A model generated the notes under the pieces. It was not told where the DNA came from. It was given only the letters and a program-made list of their open reading frames with translations, and did no database searches. From positions 6,340,001 through 6,404,000 of the forward strand of contig CM040425.1 in NCBI GenBank assembly GCA_022702705.1: a stretch of 64,000 nucleotides of DNA, in the 5' to 3' direction. The position numbers and the translations under genes were made by a program. How positions within the stretch are numbered: the first letter of the stretch is position 1; every line of letters begins with the position of its first letter. The DNA is from Papilionanthe hookeriana x Papilionanthe teres. Taxonomy: Eukaryota; Streptophyta; Magnoliopsida; Asparagales; Orchidaceae. Of the stretch, positions 42,925 to 55,139 are shown in pieces.

Positions 42925-44415
42925 ATGCGTAGTTTTGGTTCGAAGGATTAATGCTTTTAGGTCGAATTAGAAAGGAAACGATTAGAAAAATTAAAAGGAA
43001 AACAAATTCAAAAATTTCAAAATGGCTACTTTACAAAATCAAATTGAACTTAATGATCAAAATGTTTATAAAACATTAAGGATTATGCTAACCCTATAGT
43101 TGGATAGAACTTCATAGTAGTATTGAAATACCCACGCCAGATCTTAATTCTTTGAACTTAAACGTACATTATTCAAATGGTGCAAAACAATCAATTTGGT
43201 GGAACAACGAAATGAGGATCCCAGTACACCATGTTAGTTTTATAACTTTGTGCTACCTTTAAATATATGATGTTTCGATGATCTTGATAGACTTAGACTC
43301 TTTCCTTTTCCTTAAGAGATAAAGCGAAGATGTGGTTAAACTCATTAGCAAAGTTTGGTTCTATTAAAACATGGTGAAATGGCACAAAAAATTCTTTGCT
43401 AAATATTTTCCTCCTAAAACTTCTAAATTAAGAAATGATATTACTTCGTTTAATTGATTTGACGGGAGACGATATATGAAACTTGGGAAAGATTTAAAAA
43501 ACTATAAAGAAAATGTTTTCATCATGCTTTACTTTGATTGGTTAATTATTCGAAGCATTTCTGATAGGATTAATTGGATCTTCAAAATCAATTATTGATC
43601 TTTCGCCTTTGGAGGTTCTTTAATGTCTAAATCATTTGAAGAAGCTTACACATTAATTGAAGAAATGGTAATTAACGATTTTAAATGGCCTTAGAAAGGA
43701 TTAATCTAAAAGATGGCGAGTATTCGCGATAATGAAGCACTTTTCTATCCTAGCTTCACAAGTAGCGGCAATGTCTAAAATTAGATAATTTTGCAATTAA
43801 TATTTCACATAATAACTCTGCTAATATTGAAGATTCTCGACTATTGAAACTTTCTATTTATTACAAGTAAAAATAATCCTTATTGAAATTATTATAATCC
43901 TGGGTGGAAAAATCATCCTAATTTTAAACTGGAATAATTCACAACAACAATGGGGTAATAATCGATCTCATCCCACTGAAAATTTGAATAATCGAGTTAA
44001 TCCAATTGAAACCTCCTGGATTTAATAATCGACGAGAAAAAGTTATCAATAGAAGAATTAATTTTACAAATGAATAATCAAATTACAAAATCGAAATCTT
44101 GTTATTCGTAATATTGAAAATCAAATGGGGCAAATTGCTCATATAATTAATAACGGACACGTAGGAACACTTTCTAGTAATGTTGAAATTAATCGAAAGG
44201 AAAGCAGGAAAGAACATGAACATGTTAAGGGTACGTGTAACTTAAGAAGTGGAAAGGAATTAAAAGAAGAAGAATACGAATGAAATTGAAAAAGAGATTG
44301 AGGTTGAAGAGATTGAAAAACCTGAGAAACTCTCTCTCTGAAATCAAAGATCAGGCGGTATACCTATTAATGTGGAAGTTGAAAAACCCGCCTGCCACAT
44401 TTTCCTCGAAAGACT
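42925..44415 (+). pseudogene. Athila-6 gag
   Basis: A heavily frameshifted Gag. Recognisable at DNA level are the N-terminal region after the ATG at 42925, AAGGATTATGCTAACCCTA (the DYANP motif), the WLNSLA and KYFPP equivalents near 43340-43420, SKSFEEAYTLIEEMV near 43630-43670 and the WKNHPNF equivalent near 43910. There is no Cys-rich knuckle before it. A lysine-rich linker follows to about 44410. Indels occur every few tens of bases, more than in the other copies. Confidence 0.65.
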
Positions 44416-44419
44416 TAAA

Positions 44420-47400
44420 CGAAATTTGATCATCGATTTTCTAAGTTCTTTGAAATTTTTAAACTACTTATTAGCATACCTTTTGTTGAAGCTTTGGAAC
44501 AAATGCCAACTTATGCAAAATTTATGAAGGATATTTTAAGCAAGAAACGAAAATTTTGAAGCTTTTGAAAGCTTGTTGCATTAAGTGAAGAATGCGGAGT
44601 GCAATGAATTCAAAGAAATTACGAAAAGCTTAAGGATCTGGAAGTTTCACTATACCTGTGCTATTGGAGAAAAATTTTGTGGAAAAGCTTTATGTGATTT
44701 AGGAGCAAGTATTAATCTCGTAATAGATTTTTTTCTATTTTTGAAGATTGAATTTAGGAGAAATTGCTCCCACCGCAGTAACCCTTCGGTTAGGCGATAT
44801 ATCTATCACTTATCTAAAAGGAGTTATAGAATATGTCCTTGTTAAAGTGGATAAATTTATCTTCCTTTGTAGATTTCATTGTACTTGATATGGAAGAAGA
44901 TAAAGAGATAGCTACTTATTTTAGGGAGACCTTTTCTAGGCGGACGAGCTACAATTGATGTACAAAAGGGAGAATTAACCATGAGAGTTAATGATCGAGA
45001 GTTAAATTGATGTTCTTAAATCAATGAAGTACACGATAAAGAGAAATGTTATGGAATGGATATAATTGATTATTTAATTGAGAAACATTATCGAAAAATG
45101 TAAAGTCATTTACGAAGAAAAAATTTGAATTTTTAGCGTGAAAATGAAGAATTAAAGAAAGAAGAGACTCATTTTATTAAACATAAGCAGGAAACTTTAG
45201 ACATAACTCAAAATGATATACTTTTACCATCAATTAAAAAGCCCACAGGCGGAATTAAAATGTTACCTTCATTTAAAATATGCATTTTCTTGGAAATTCG
45301 TTAACTTTACTGTTATTATTTCTTCGAGTAATTAAGATCGAAGAAAAATTAGGTGTGTTAAATAATTATAAGAAAGCTTTTGAATTTAAACTATTGCTGA
45401 TATAAGAGGAATAAGCCCTTCCATTTGTATGCAGAGAATTTTAATGGAAGAAAATTTTAAACCTTATTGAACATGAAGATAAAATCACATTATCATGAAA
45501 GAGGTTGTTAAAAAAGAAATTGTTAAGTGGTTAGATGATGGTATTATTTATCTATTTCGGATAGTCAATGGGTAAGTCCTATTCATTGTGTTCCTAAGAA
45601 AGGAGGTGTAAACGCTAGTTGTCGATGATAAAAATAAGCAATTCCTACAGACAAGGATTCTTGGATGGCGAATTTGTGATTATAGGAAATTAAATGGCAT
45701 ACTAGAAAGAATCATTTTCTTTACCTTTTTTGGATCCAAATGCTCGATAAAATAGCTGGACACCCATATTTACGTTTTTACGGATGGATATTTTGGTTAT
45801 CATCGATTATTTATTGCTCACGAGGACCGAGAAAGCAACATTTACAAGTCCTTATGGAACTTTTGCTTTTAGAAGAATGCCTTTTGGTTTATGTAACGCA
45901 CCTGCAACTTTTCAAAGATGTATGATGTCAATATTTTGTGATTTGATTGACAAAGGTGAAATATTCATGAACGATTTTCAGTTTTTGGAACTTCTTTTGA
46001 ATCTTGTTTGGAAAATATTTCCAAAGTTTTGAAAAGATGTGAAGAAACAAACTAGTTCTTAACTGGAAAATGTTAATTCATGGTCACAGAAGGCATTGTA
46101 CTTGGTGCAAAAGTTTCACAAAAAGGGAGATGAGTAAGATCGAGCAAAGTGAAAATTATTACTAGCTGAATTGCGACCACTACTTCAACATTCTTGATGT
46201 GAGAAGTTTTCTAGGTCATCTTGGATTTTATAGAAGATACATAAAGGATTTTTCTAAAATTATAAACCTCTTTGTCATTTATTGGAAAAAGATGTGAAAT
46301 TTGAATTTAACAAAGAATGTATTAATGCTTTTAATATTCTAAAAGAAAAGTATACTTCTTTTATCATTGTTGCACACAATTGAAATAAAACTTTTGAATT
46401 AAAATGTGTGATAAAGTGATTTTGCAATTAAGCTGTATTAGGACAAAAAATATGAAAGTTTTCAGAAGTTATTATATTATGCTAATTAAAACTATATGAA
46501 ACACAAAAGAAATTACACTACCTTGAGAAGGAGCTTAAGTATAGTATATGTTGATAAATTTAGACCTTATCTTCTTGGTACTAAAAGCCGCAAAGTTCAT
46601 ACTGATCATTACGCACCAGTAAATATCTAATATCTAAGAAGGATTCTAAGCTTAGGCGATAAGATGGGTTTTACTTCTGAGAATTTGATTTTCGAATAGT
46701 AGATAGAAAAGGCAAAACCAAATTGCGATCATTTGTCTAGAATTAAAAATGATATTATTTCGGAAAATATAAATGAGAAATTTCCTGCTGAATCTTTATA
46801 TGTTATTCAAAATGCAAAACACCTTGGTATGCGATATTGTTAATTATTTAGTTAGCAATATTTTACCTTATGAATTGGATAACAAGAACATTAAGAAATT
46901 TAAATATGATGCTAAATCTTATATTTGGAAGATCTTCATTTATTTAAAATTGGAAGATTCTATAATTCGAAGATGTGTACCTTATGAGGAAACTTTTGCT
47001 ATTATTCAAAAATGTCATGATTCGATTTTGGAGACACTTTAGCATAGATAAAGCGCATTTAAAATTTTAGATTAGTTTTATTGGCTACCTTATTTAAGAA
47101 TGTGAGACATTATGTGAAAACATGTGATCGATGTCAAAGGATGGGAAATATATCTAGGAAGGATTAAATGCCTTTAAACTACATATTGAAGTTGAAATTT
47201 TTGATATATGGGGTTTGAACTTTATGGGACCATTTGTTCCATCATTTGGAAAAACTTATATTTTATTAGCGAGTTGATTATGTTTCAAAGTGGATTGAAG
47301 CTGTTGCTTTACCAAACTGTGATTCCAAAAGTGTTTCTAAATTCTTAAAGAAAATGATATTTTCAAGATTTGGAATGCTTTAAAATTTAATTATCAACGA

Positions 47401-48105
47401 TGGTGGAAGTCATTTCGGGAATGTAAGAATTGATCATTCTTACAAAAATTTGGAATCAAACATAGAATTACCTTTGCTTATCACCCACAAACAAGTGGAA
47501 TAGTAGAAGTATCAAACGAGAGAAAATAAAAAAATTTTAGAAAGCGGTAATCCTAAAAAGAAGCGGTGGGTTGATAGGCTTGATTACGCATTATGGGCTT
47601 ATAGAATGGCTTATAAGACACGATCGGGCTGTCACCTTAGGTTAATTTTATGGTAAACATTGTCACTTACATGTTGAACTTGAACATAAAACTTATTGGA
47701 TGATAAAGAGTTTAATTTTAATTTGAATGAAACGAAGGAGAAAAGAGATTATTGCAATTGAATGAGATGGAAGAGAGAAGAAATGAATCATATGAAAATG
47801 CGAGGATTTATAAAGAGAAAATGAAGATGTAACATGATAGAAAATTTAGGAAAAATTTTTTAGCCTGGACAAGAAGTATTAACGCATTTAATTCTCGTTT
47901 AAAACTTTTCTGGAAAATTAGATCTAAATGGATTGGACCACATATAATTGAAGATATACTACCATTATGGAGGCTGTGGATATTAAACACCGAAAAATAA
48001 AAAAATTTTAAAGTAAATAGATTAAAAGATTGAAGCATTATTTGGGAGATATTAAAATGACTTATAAAGAGGCTTATGAATTGAGTCAACCTGATTAAAG
48101 ATTTA
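44420..48105 (+). pseudogene. Athila-6 protease, RT, RNase H and integrase
   Basis: Protease: a IPFVEALEQMPTYAKFMKD stretch near 44480 and CDLGASINL at about 44690-44720. RT: SICMQRILMEEN near 45420, WRICDYRKLN near 45670, FTSPYGTFAFRRMPFGLCNA near 45838-45900 with ATFQRCMMSIF intact, and an FMND in place of FMDD near 45966. RNase H is badly damaged at 46300-46600. Integrase: YDAKSYIWKI, IIRRCVPYEE and CHDS near 46900-47030, CDRCQRMGNISRK near 47130, WGLNFMGPF near 47210 (Asp replaced by Asn), and YHPQTSGIVEVSNE near 47480. A decayed GACGACATTAAACCAAACGC block follows at about 48117. Nonfunctional throughout. Confidence 0.7.
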
Positions 48106-48481
48106 CTTAAGTCGAGGTGACGACATTAAACCAAACGCTTTGTGGGGAAGCAGCTTGTATTATCTTTGTTTTGAGTGTTTTTATGTTTTTAATGTAAGAT
48201 TATGCCTTGATCTTGACTAATTTCATATTACATTAGAAAAATTTGATGCTTATAAGTCTTTGTTGACTTAGTGAAGATTATTTTGAAGTATGTAAGATTT
48301 AGAGATTAGATCGAGTACATTACAGAAATATGAGTAAGAAGAAGATCGAAGTTAACGCCATTTATGATTGCTTATAATTTGTGTTATTGAACCTAGATTA
48401 CTCTTACCCGTACTATAATTTACCTATCTTGGAGAACGAAACTTTGAAATTTGACGATTAGGCGAAACGAGTTGAACATAG

Positions 48482-48575
48482 TTCCGGCACCTAGGCACTG
48501 GCGCCGAGTTGTATGTATCAATAGATTAAAGGCGCTTAGGCGCAGATTTGGCGCCTTTGCGCACCACGATTCTTG
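48482..48575 (+). other. GGCGCC-rich cluster before first ORF2 remnant (Athila-6)
   Basis: GGCACCTAGGCACTGGCGCC and GGCGCTTAGGCGCAGATTTG are followed by GGCGCCTTTGCGC. This is the same class of cluster as in the LTR at 52515. Confidence 0.5.
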
Positions 48576-48699
48576 CGTTAGATGCAAAAACCGAAAATTT
48601 TCGGTTTTTCACACGATTTTTACACTTTAAAATGACATCTTCATCCTAACCATCGAAGCCGTCAAAGTTACGTCTTTATTACACTTCATTCTTGAGAGA

Positions 48700-49081
48700 T
48701 TTGAGAAATTTTTGAAGAAATGGAAGGAAGAAATCTTGGAGAAGAGGCTAGGGACAAGGTCTCGGGATCCTCGAAACCTGCTTGATGGTTTCATCGCGGT
48801 AAGCTTAGAAAATTTCTAGTCGCTTGGATAAGTTTGAAGTGCGGTTTAAAAGCATTGGAGATCGCCTTCATGACATGTTTCATCGGATTGAACATCTAGA
48901 ATGGCAAATGAAACTTGTTTTGATCATTTTTGCGGCTTATCAAAGAGATGCTCGAGTTGAAATATATGCGAAGAACAAGTGGATTAACGAAAAAGATGGC
49001 TGCGATTTCCCGAGAGCGTTAGTGTTCTTTCCGAAAACGAGAATACATATTTTTCTTGTGAAGATTAGAGTATTCGAGTAA
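48700..49081 (+). pseudogene. Short ORF2-type remnant (Athila-6, equivalent of ORF2a)
   Basis: An ATG at about 48720 opens EGRNLGEEARDKV. After a stop and frame change, the frame 48824-49081 has a helical MDKFEVRFKSIGDRL and a DMFHRIEHLEWQMK stretch similar to the coiled tail of ORF2-type proteins. The EFYAN core is missing. The placement right after a GGCGCC cluster matches ORF2a of Athila-5, so I read it as an internally deleted ORF2a. Low certainty. Confidence 0.35.
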
Positions 49082-49464
49082 TGAGATCGTTATTATCTGG
49101 TTTGTTGAGTCGTTGTATCGATGTAGTGAATTGATTGTATTTGTGTATTTGCTTTCATGTTCGATGTGTGTTGTTCTTGTAGAAATTGTTGTGTTTAATT
49201 GTGTATTAGGATGTTGAATCGAAGTATGATGCTTATCTGGAATATATTGAGCTAATATTGGAAATTATAAATGGAATTTAGTGAAGTTTGATTCAACTTT
49301 ATATTTGATTGGTGTATTTAACATTTAATTTTTAAAACTTTTTTGGAAAATATTTTGGAAGTTAGAAGCGAAGCCACATTACTCTAATATAATTAATTGG
49401 AAGGTGAATTTATGAATTTTGGCGAAAAATTAAATTTAAAAATAATTTTTTGTGAAAGGCGAGA

Positions 49465-49512
49465 GTCACGGCGCCTAGGCGCCGGAATTCGAACGCCTAA
49501 GCGCTGTTCGGC
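49465..49512 (+). other. GGCGCC-rich cluster before ORF2b (Athila-6)
   Basis: CGGCGCCTAGGCGCCGGAAT followed by CGCCTAAGCGCTG. GGCGCCTAGGCGCC is a perfect 14-bp palindrome and recurs in the LTR at about 52519. Confidence 0.6.
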
Positions 49513-49874
49513 TGTACCGAAAAATTCCTTAAATACCCCAAAAGCCATTATCGACGCCCCCAAGCCTTCTTCTTCCTCAAATTTTCATAGAAAATCGGCT
49601 TTTAGAATCCATTTTGAGGAATTTGAAACATCAAGGATTTGGGGCGCGAAACCACTCGATTTCTTCGTCACCAATTCGAATCTACACTTTAAACCACTTA
49701 TTTTTTATTTTCACCATAGATTTCCCAAGGTCTTGCTAGAACCGAAATTTTGAAAAATAAATTTTGATTTTTAGTGATTTCTTTGGATTTTTAAGCTTAT
49801 TTTTAAGTTTTCTAAACTTAAAAGAGTTTAAATTTTTTATTCATAAATTTGTTCTTGTTTTCTTTCACGTTTAG

Positions 49875-51003
49875 ATGGCTCTGAAATCTAAACGTGGGAA
49901 GTTTCTGAACGACTTCGATATGACGAAATTTTTGGCTAGCAGTACCGCATTTTATTCACGAATTTGCGACGTCGAGGAAGTTCATTTCGGAATAACTTTT
50001 CTATCATCGGGGGAGATGATTGAAAACATTATTATTGCGCACAGCGCGCGATTACGGTATTTCAGCGGTATTTGTTGTTATCCTTATAGTTCGCGAGTTT
50101 CATGCGAATTTTACGGATGCGAGGATTATGAAGTTTTTGTTAGAGGTGCGAGTAGGATTTGCTGCGAAAGAATCAATGTATTTTATGGCTTCCTACGTAT
50201 AGAGTGCCACTATTAAACATTATCTCCGTATAAGGGGGAGATTTGGATATGATCATTGCTTATTTAGTGACGGGCCGGATCTTGGAAGATTAGAAACGTA
50301 AAAAGGGTAAACTTCGAGTCCTCCCAAGTTAAAATGGTATTTCTAAAGCATGGCACTATTTTATTTACGCGAATTATTACCTTCGACCACACAGTGAAGT
50401 GACTAGAGATCGAGCGATCTTAAGCTACGCATTCGGAAGGAAACTGTCGATGTCGGCGGTATTATTTATATGATGCAGTAGTTCCTCTTGCGATATCCGG
50501 CACTTATTTTGTTGGGTAGGATTCCCATCTCTAATTTATTCGACTATGTATTATCAATGGAGTCAGCTTGCGGATATTTCGGAAAGGTTGAAGCTACTAA
50601 GCCGATTGGTCGGGGAGAGCATTAGCATATATGATCATCTTCGAGGGAAGAGATCGAGCGCTTTCCTTTATTGCCTACTCAGGGTAGACCTTCTACTTCT
50701 GCTGAGCCACCATCAGGTTTCTGGGAGTCAATGCATGATCAGTTTATAGAGCAGCAGTAGGAGTTATTTCAAACTCACTGCAGGGTTGATACTATTGATA
50801 GGAAACTTGATCATTTATCTGATTATACCCAGAGGAAGAGTAGCTATGATGCTGAGTATGATGAAGTCCTCGTCAGATTTCTGAAGGGTGAGCATGATGC
50901 TAGTTTCCCTACATTTCCTAATTTCACACCATTTTTTGATCCTAAGGATGTTGAGTTTTCCTTTGGTGATGATGATGATGATAAGACTACAACCAGTGAC
51001 TAG
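49875..51003 (+). pseudogene. Athila-6 ORF2b
   Basis: From the ATG at 49875 (MALKSKRGKFLNDFDMTKFL) the frame runs 113 codons. The family core appears only after shifts (VREFHANFTDA in another frame near 50088-50120). Further on, a WHYFI-like stretch near 50350 and a helical tail near 50760-50860 are followed by VRFLKGEHDASFP and a run of Asp (DDDDDK) ending at a TAG at 51003. The tail matches the read-through end of ORF2b in Athila-5 (VRFMRGETDVIFP). Function of the family is unknown. Confidence 0.6.
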
Positions 51004-51458
51004 TAGTTGATAGATCTATGTTGTGCTACTTTGTTGTTAGTTTGTTTTGTTTTTGGTTTGTTTATTTAGTTCGATGTTTGATGTATGTTGATTTGTTTAT
51101 GTACCTGTGTGGATTGATTAGTGTTAAAAAGATTCTGTTGTTAGAATATTCTTAGTATATTGTGTTTGAGACTGAGATTAGAGTTAATTTATGATATGTT
51201 TGTTTCAGTCTACTGTTTAGTAATTAGTAATTTTGATATGCTTTTTATTTTGTTTTAAATTTAGTATAATCATAAAAAGTAGCCTGCTTACTTTTTATAC
51301 CTGCTTCAATTTTATCTTTATTATTCATAAAAGCATGAGTAGAAGTAAATTTTTCTTTTTTTAAGATTGTTTTTACATACTTATAAAAATTTCCTTTTTT
51401 AAATTATGATTTTCTTTCTCTTATACTTTCAAATTTTCATAGTATACCAAAACTTAAG

Positions 51459-51474
51459 TTTGGGGAAGGGAAAA
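51459..51474 (+). other. Upstream polypurine tract (Athila-6)
   Basis: GGGGAAGGGAAAA within TTAAGTTTGGGGAAGGG, about 860 bp before the LTR, at the same place as the tract at 37375 in Athila-5. Confidence 0.45.
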
Positions 51475-51844
51475 TACATTCAAATTTAAATTTTATTTGT
51501 CCTTAAAGAGCTAATATTTTCTTAAAATAAAATATTTTTAACATGAACAGGAATGAAGAATCTATTTAAGATCACTTTTATTTTGAAATTATAAACAATT
51601 TAGTGAACTTAACCAAAATTTTAATAACTTTGATTTATTTTAAGAATAGAATTATTTAACTTAAGAAAGAATAAGATTCAGGAATTTTTCTATTCATGGT
51701 AGAAATAATGGAATTTTAGAAGTATTAAGTAATCAAGAATTATCTACTTGAAAAAAAGAAAAGATTGAAAATCTTTTTGAATTTTTATTCATGTTATAAT
51801 AATTAAGTGGAAATGTATAAGTTTTGAAAATATAAGTTAAGGAT

Positions 51845-51950
51845 AGTGAAGTGCAAAATCATTAACAGGCTATCCAGATATAGTAATCCTCGCTATAAAA
51901 AAAGAGAGGAGAAGCTTGAGGAAATGCCTAATCCAAAAATTGGCTTCACT
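51845..51950 (+). other. Conserved nested-stem domain in 3' region (Athila-6)
   Basis: AGTGAAG 51845-51851 pairs with CTTCACT 51944-51950, AGGC 51867-51870 with GCCT 51926-51929, and TCCTC 51887-51891 with GAGGA 51906-51910. It aligns with 37747-37931 of Athila-5 but without the long A/G loop, which argues that the stems and not the loop are kept. Confidence 0.5.
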
Positions 51951-52324
51951 TGAATTATCTTATAGAAGGAAAACTAGTTACATATTTTACTTAATTTTTA
52001 TGCATCAATCTTGATTTAAGAAGGTTTTTCAAGAGATATTTTTCTTGTAATAATCTATGAGATCTTAATATAATAAACTTATATTACTTTCAAAATGGAT
52101 GAAAAATTTGGAAATCTTACATGATTTGGTAGTTGAATATTCTTTAAATTCTTAAAATTAAACCTAGTTAGTGAAATTGGATTTAATAATTTACTAAAGA
52201 CTTTATAAAATCAAAAATTATAATGAATCTTAAATATTTATCTTTTATTCCAAAAGGTTATACATTTTATATAGTAAAAAGGGTTGCTTGAGAACAAGTA
52301 ACATTTAAGTTTTAGGGATTTTTT

Positions 52325-54135
52325 TGATCCATGAAAAAATACCTATTTTTATGCCTTGATTTTTATCAATTTCTAAAGGATATTATGCTTTAATGAAAGG
52401 TATTTTTTTGTGTTTTTGGATGTAGGTGATGTAAAAGGTCCAAAAAAGGAAAAGGGTGAAAAAGGAGAAAAAGGAGCAAAATGGAGCAAAATAGAAGAAT
52501 TATCAAAAATTATGGCCTGGCGCCTAGGCGCCGAAGTTAAACGCCTACGCGCCAGACTCGATACAGAAACTGTCAAGTTTTTGACGAATTTGGACGGTTA
52601 TTTTGACAGGTGAGCGGTTATTGGACATTCTAGAAGACTAACAGTTGTTCCTTGATAATAGGACATGTGATACATTGCATTTGGATGCTCCAAAACGGTT
52701 TTAATCGCAAAGAGGTGCGAGCCAAAGTGAAGAGGTGCGAAGAGACGGACGCGGTGTCCGACATACAAACGTCAAATTCCGGCACTTATGCGCCAGACAG
52801 ACCTTCTAGAAGATTCATTGAATTTGGACATGTTTTGAAGAGGTGCCTTAAGGCAACCCTTGAAGCCTATAAATAGGAGTCCACTCCTTCAGAAAAAAGT
52901 GCCCCATTGTATCCTATCTCTTAGCCACTTTAGGATCTCTCATCCTTAGAGAGAGAAATAGAGAGAAATTTAGGGCCACTTTTATTTAGTTTAGTAAGTT
53001 TAGTAACTCAAATTGTTGCATCTGGAGTTCATTACACTGTGAGTCAGTAGAATTAGAAGATCTGTAGAAGGAATATTTGAGATAGATATTTATTTTTGAT
53101 TCAAAGTTTATTTATTATGTTTTATTGTTTGATTCAGATAACATGCAGGTAGTTAGTTTACTTTCTTCCATCAATTATGAGAAAGATAAATAAGATAATA
53201 TAAAATTCGATGGAGAATTGAAAATCAAAATATTTTCAAAACATTGTGATGATATTAATACCTGATCTTACTTTACTTTTTAAATTGGCCATTTAAATTT
53301 ATTGCAAGAGCTTGTTGAAGAGTTTTGAGACCTATAAGGGAAGAACTCTTAACTTGTAGATGTCACATGAATCCTTGGGTAGTCGAAGGCCATGCGCGGG
53401 CTATTCGAGGTGAAGTGCGAAATAAATAGGAAGATAGATTTAAGGGGCATAGAATTGATAGTTTTTAGAGTGACGGACTAAATTCTTATAATTTTATTTA
53501 TAGGTAAGGAAAAGGGTCACTAGTAGAGAGGCCGACCATAGCCACCCTTGGACATCTAGTAAGGTGAGACTAAGTTAACCCATTCTCTGAACAATACATC
53601 CGGACGTCTGTGGGTGCTTGATGTTCTTCTTTGGATCAAAAGGGTAAAGAATAGGAATGCTTCTATTTGACACAATACCATAATATAGATTCTCGACGAA
53701 TATTAAATTATCTTAAAAATCTTGGATTAATTGAAAGGAAGAAAGTTGTTTGTTTTATATTGTTTCGCAAAATCATTTTCTTATTATTGTTTTCTTTATA
53801 CGCATATTTAGTAAATTAAGTAATTTATAGTTAGAATAAAAAATACAAAGATTTTGAAATACAATATTTAAAAATTTATTACCCTTTTCCCAAAGTGGGA
53901 TAAATATTCAGTCCTTTGTTTCAAAGCTCTTTATTACTTGAAACGATACGTATACTTGCGTAGTACACCGAAAAGTACTATAATTTTTTTCTTTAAAATT
54001 ATATTTTGCTATATAAACATATATTTAAAAAGTATTAATCACTAATATTTCTAGCATTCGGTAGCAATCAAGTTTTATTTAATGTTATTCTTGTAAATTA
54101 AAATTTGGTACACATACATACTTCGCAAAGTTATT
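52325..54135 (+). mobile_element. LTR at the end of Athila-6
   Basis: It starts TGATCCATGAAAAAATACC after the purine-rich TTTTAGGGATTTTT. It keeps the GCTTTAATGAAAGG word, a GGCGCC cluster at 52515-52556 (190 bp in), a TATA box, the AATAAATAGGAAGATAG word and GATACGTATACTTGCG near 53945. Its end near 54127-54135 is set by the primer-binding site downstream. It is followed by a leader, so it may also have served as the 5' LTR of a further element. Confidence 0.7.
52868..52876 (+). promoter_or_regulatory. TATA box in Athila-6 LTR
   Basis: CTATAAATAG, an ideal plant TATA box, 543 bp inside the LTR. Confidence 0.6.
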
Positions 54136-54147
54136 AGGGTCGAGTGT

Positions 54148-54165
54148 TTCGCGCCTTTGCCGAGA
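54148..54165 (+). other. Primer-binding site after the Athila-6 LTR
   Basis: TTCGCGCCTTTGCCGAGA is a diverged tRNA-Asp type site, followed by about 65 bp of leader cut at about 54233. Confidence 0.65.
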
Positions 54166-54233
54166 ATTAAATTTTCTAAAATTCTTTTATTTGGAAATAC
54201 AAAAATCGAATTCGAATTTGTCGATGCTCGGGT

Positions 54234-54485
54234 CTAGACCATATTAATCTCGAGCACATTCTTCATCCATGAATTCTGATGAATCCACTTCATTTTACCC
54301 GATTCTTCTCCTCTTTCCATGCCAGCCCGTCGGATGTCCGTTCTTAGTTTTTCTATAGCATCCTCGAGTAGTGCTGCTGAAACCATTTCGCGGTTGTCAT
54401 GTGATGTTGTTGGATTTCTTTCAAGAGTTTCTTTTAATGCGGTAGCACTTTCTTGGTCCCCGGCACCGACGGACTCTTCTTTCAA
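54234..54485 (-). pseudogene. Possible Gag start of the GL-D element (partial)
   Basis: A minus-strand frame of 83 codons has EESVGAGDQESA, RNPTTSHDNREMV, an amphipathic LLEDAIEKLRTDIRRAG and a charged ERGEESGKMKWIHQ stretch. It is not an Athila Gag. It lies just beyond the inner end of GL-D in GL sense orientation, where the gag of a full element would begin, so it may be the N-terminus of the GL element's own Gag. The frame runs directly into plus-strand Athila leader at 54234. I do not recognise the family with certainty. Confidence 0.3.
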
Positions 54486-54646
54486 GAATGGCTAATGCAC
54501 TTGTATCGGATTCCCTGACAATAATAGGTCACCACACCATCCTTCTGCGGTAGAAGGCTAGAGTAGATGAATTCTGTTGGTTGTGCGTCGGTAGATGGTG
54601 TCCTCCCTAATATGGTGTCTACGTGCGACAACGAGCGAACTAGTTT

Positions 54647-55135
54647 CGGTTAACTTGAATTCAAGTTGGATTGAACTCAAGTTAGGTTTAAGTTTAGGTT
54701 AGGTTCGATGTGAGTTGAACCTAAGGTTTAGGTTAACTTGAGTTCAAATTGGATTGGACTCAAGTTAGGTTTGAGTTTAGATTAGGTTCAATATGGGTTG
54801 AACCTAAGGTTTAGGTTAACTTGAGTTCAAGTTGAATTAGACTCGAGTTATGTTTAGGTTTAGATTAGGTTCAATGTGGGTTGAACCTAAGGTTTAGGTT
54901 AACTTGAGTTCAAGTTGGATTGGACTCAAGTTAGGTTATGTTTGAATCTAATTCGATGTTTGAATTTAGGTTAGGTTGATGTGGGTTGAACTGGGTTTAG
55001 GTTAACTTGAGTTCGAGTTGGATTGGACTCGAGTTATGTTTAAGTTTAGGTTAGGTTCGATGTGGGTTGAACCTGAGGTTTAGGTTAACTTGAGTTCGAG
55101 TTGGATTGGACTCGAAGTTAGGTTATGTTTGATGT
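54647..55135. repeat. Tandem array T1, unit about 84 bp
   Basis: Units start GGTTAACTTGA at 54647, 54730, 54814 and 54897, with two more less regular units following to about 55135. Each holds an inverted repeat AACTTGAGT / ACTCAAGTT (for example 54735-54743 and 54758-54766). Confidence 0.85.
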
Positions 55136-55139
55136 TTAT

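Larger units (their letters stand above)
42789..54233 (+). mobile_element. Athila-6, Athila-lineage element without 5' LTR
   Basis: Internal order is primer-binding site, gag, protease, RT, RNase H, integrase, ORF2-type remnants, upstream polypurine tract, structured 3' block and an LTR (52325 to about 54135). That LTR is followed by another primer-binding site and leader up to 54233. So the arrangement is leader-genes-LTR-leader rather than LTR-genes-LTR. The coding regions are peppered with small indels and with CG-containing words absent from Athila-4 and Athila-5. Either this is a rearranged old element or part of this interval is poorly assembled; see the findings. Confidence 0.65.
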
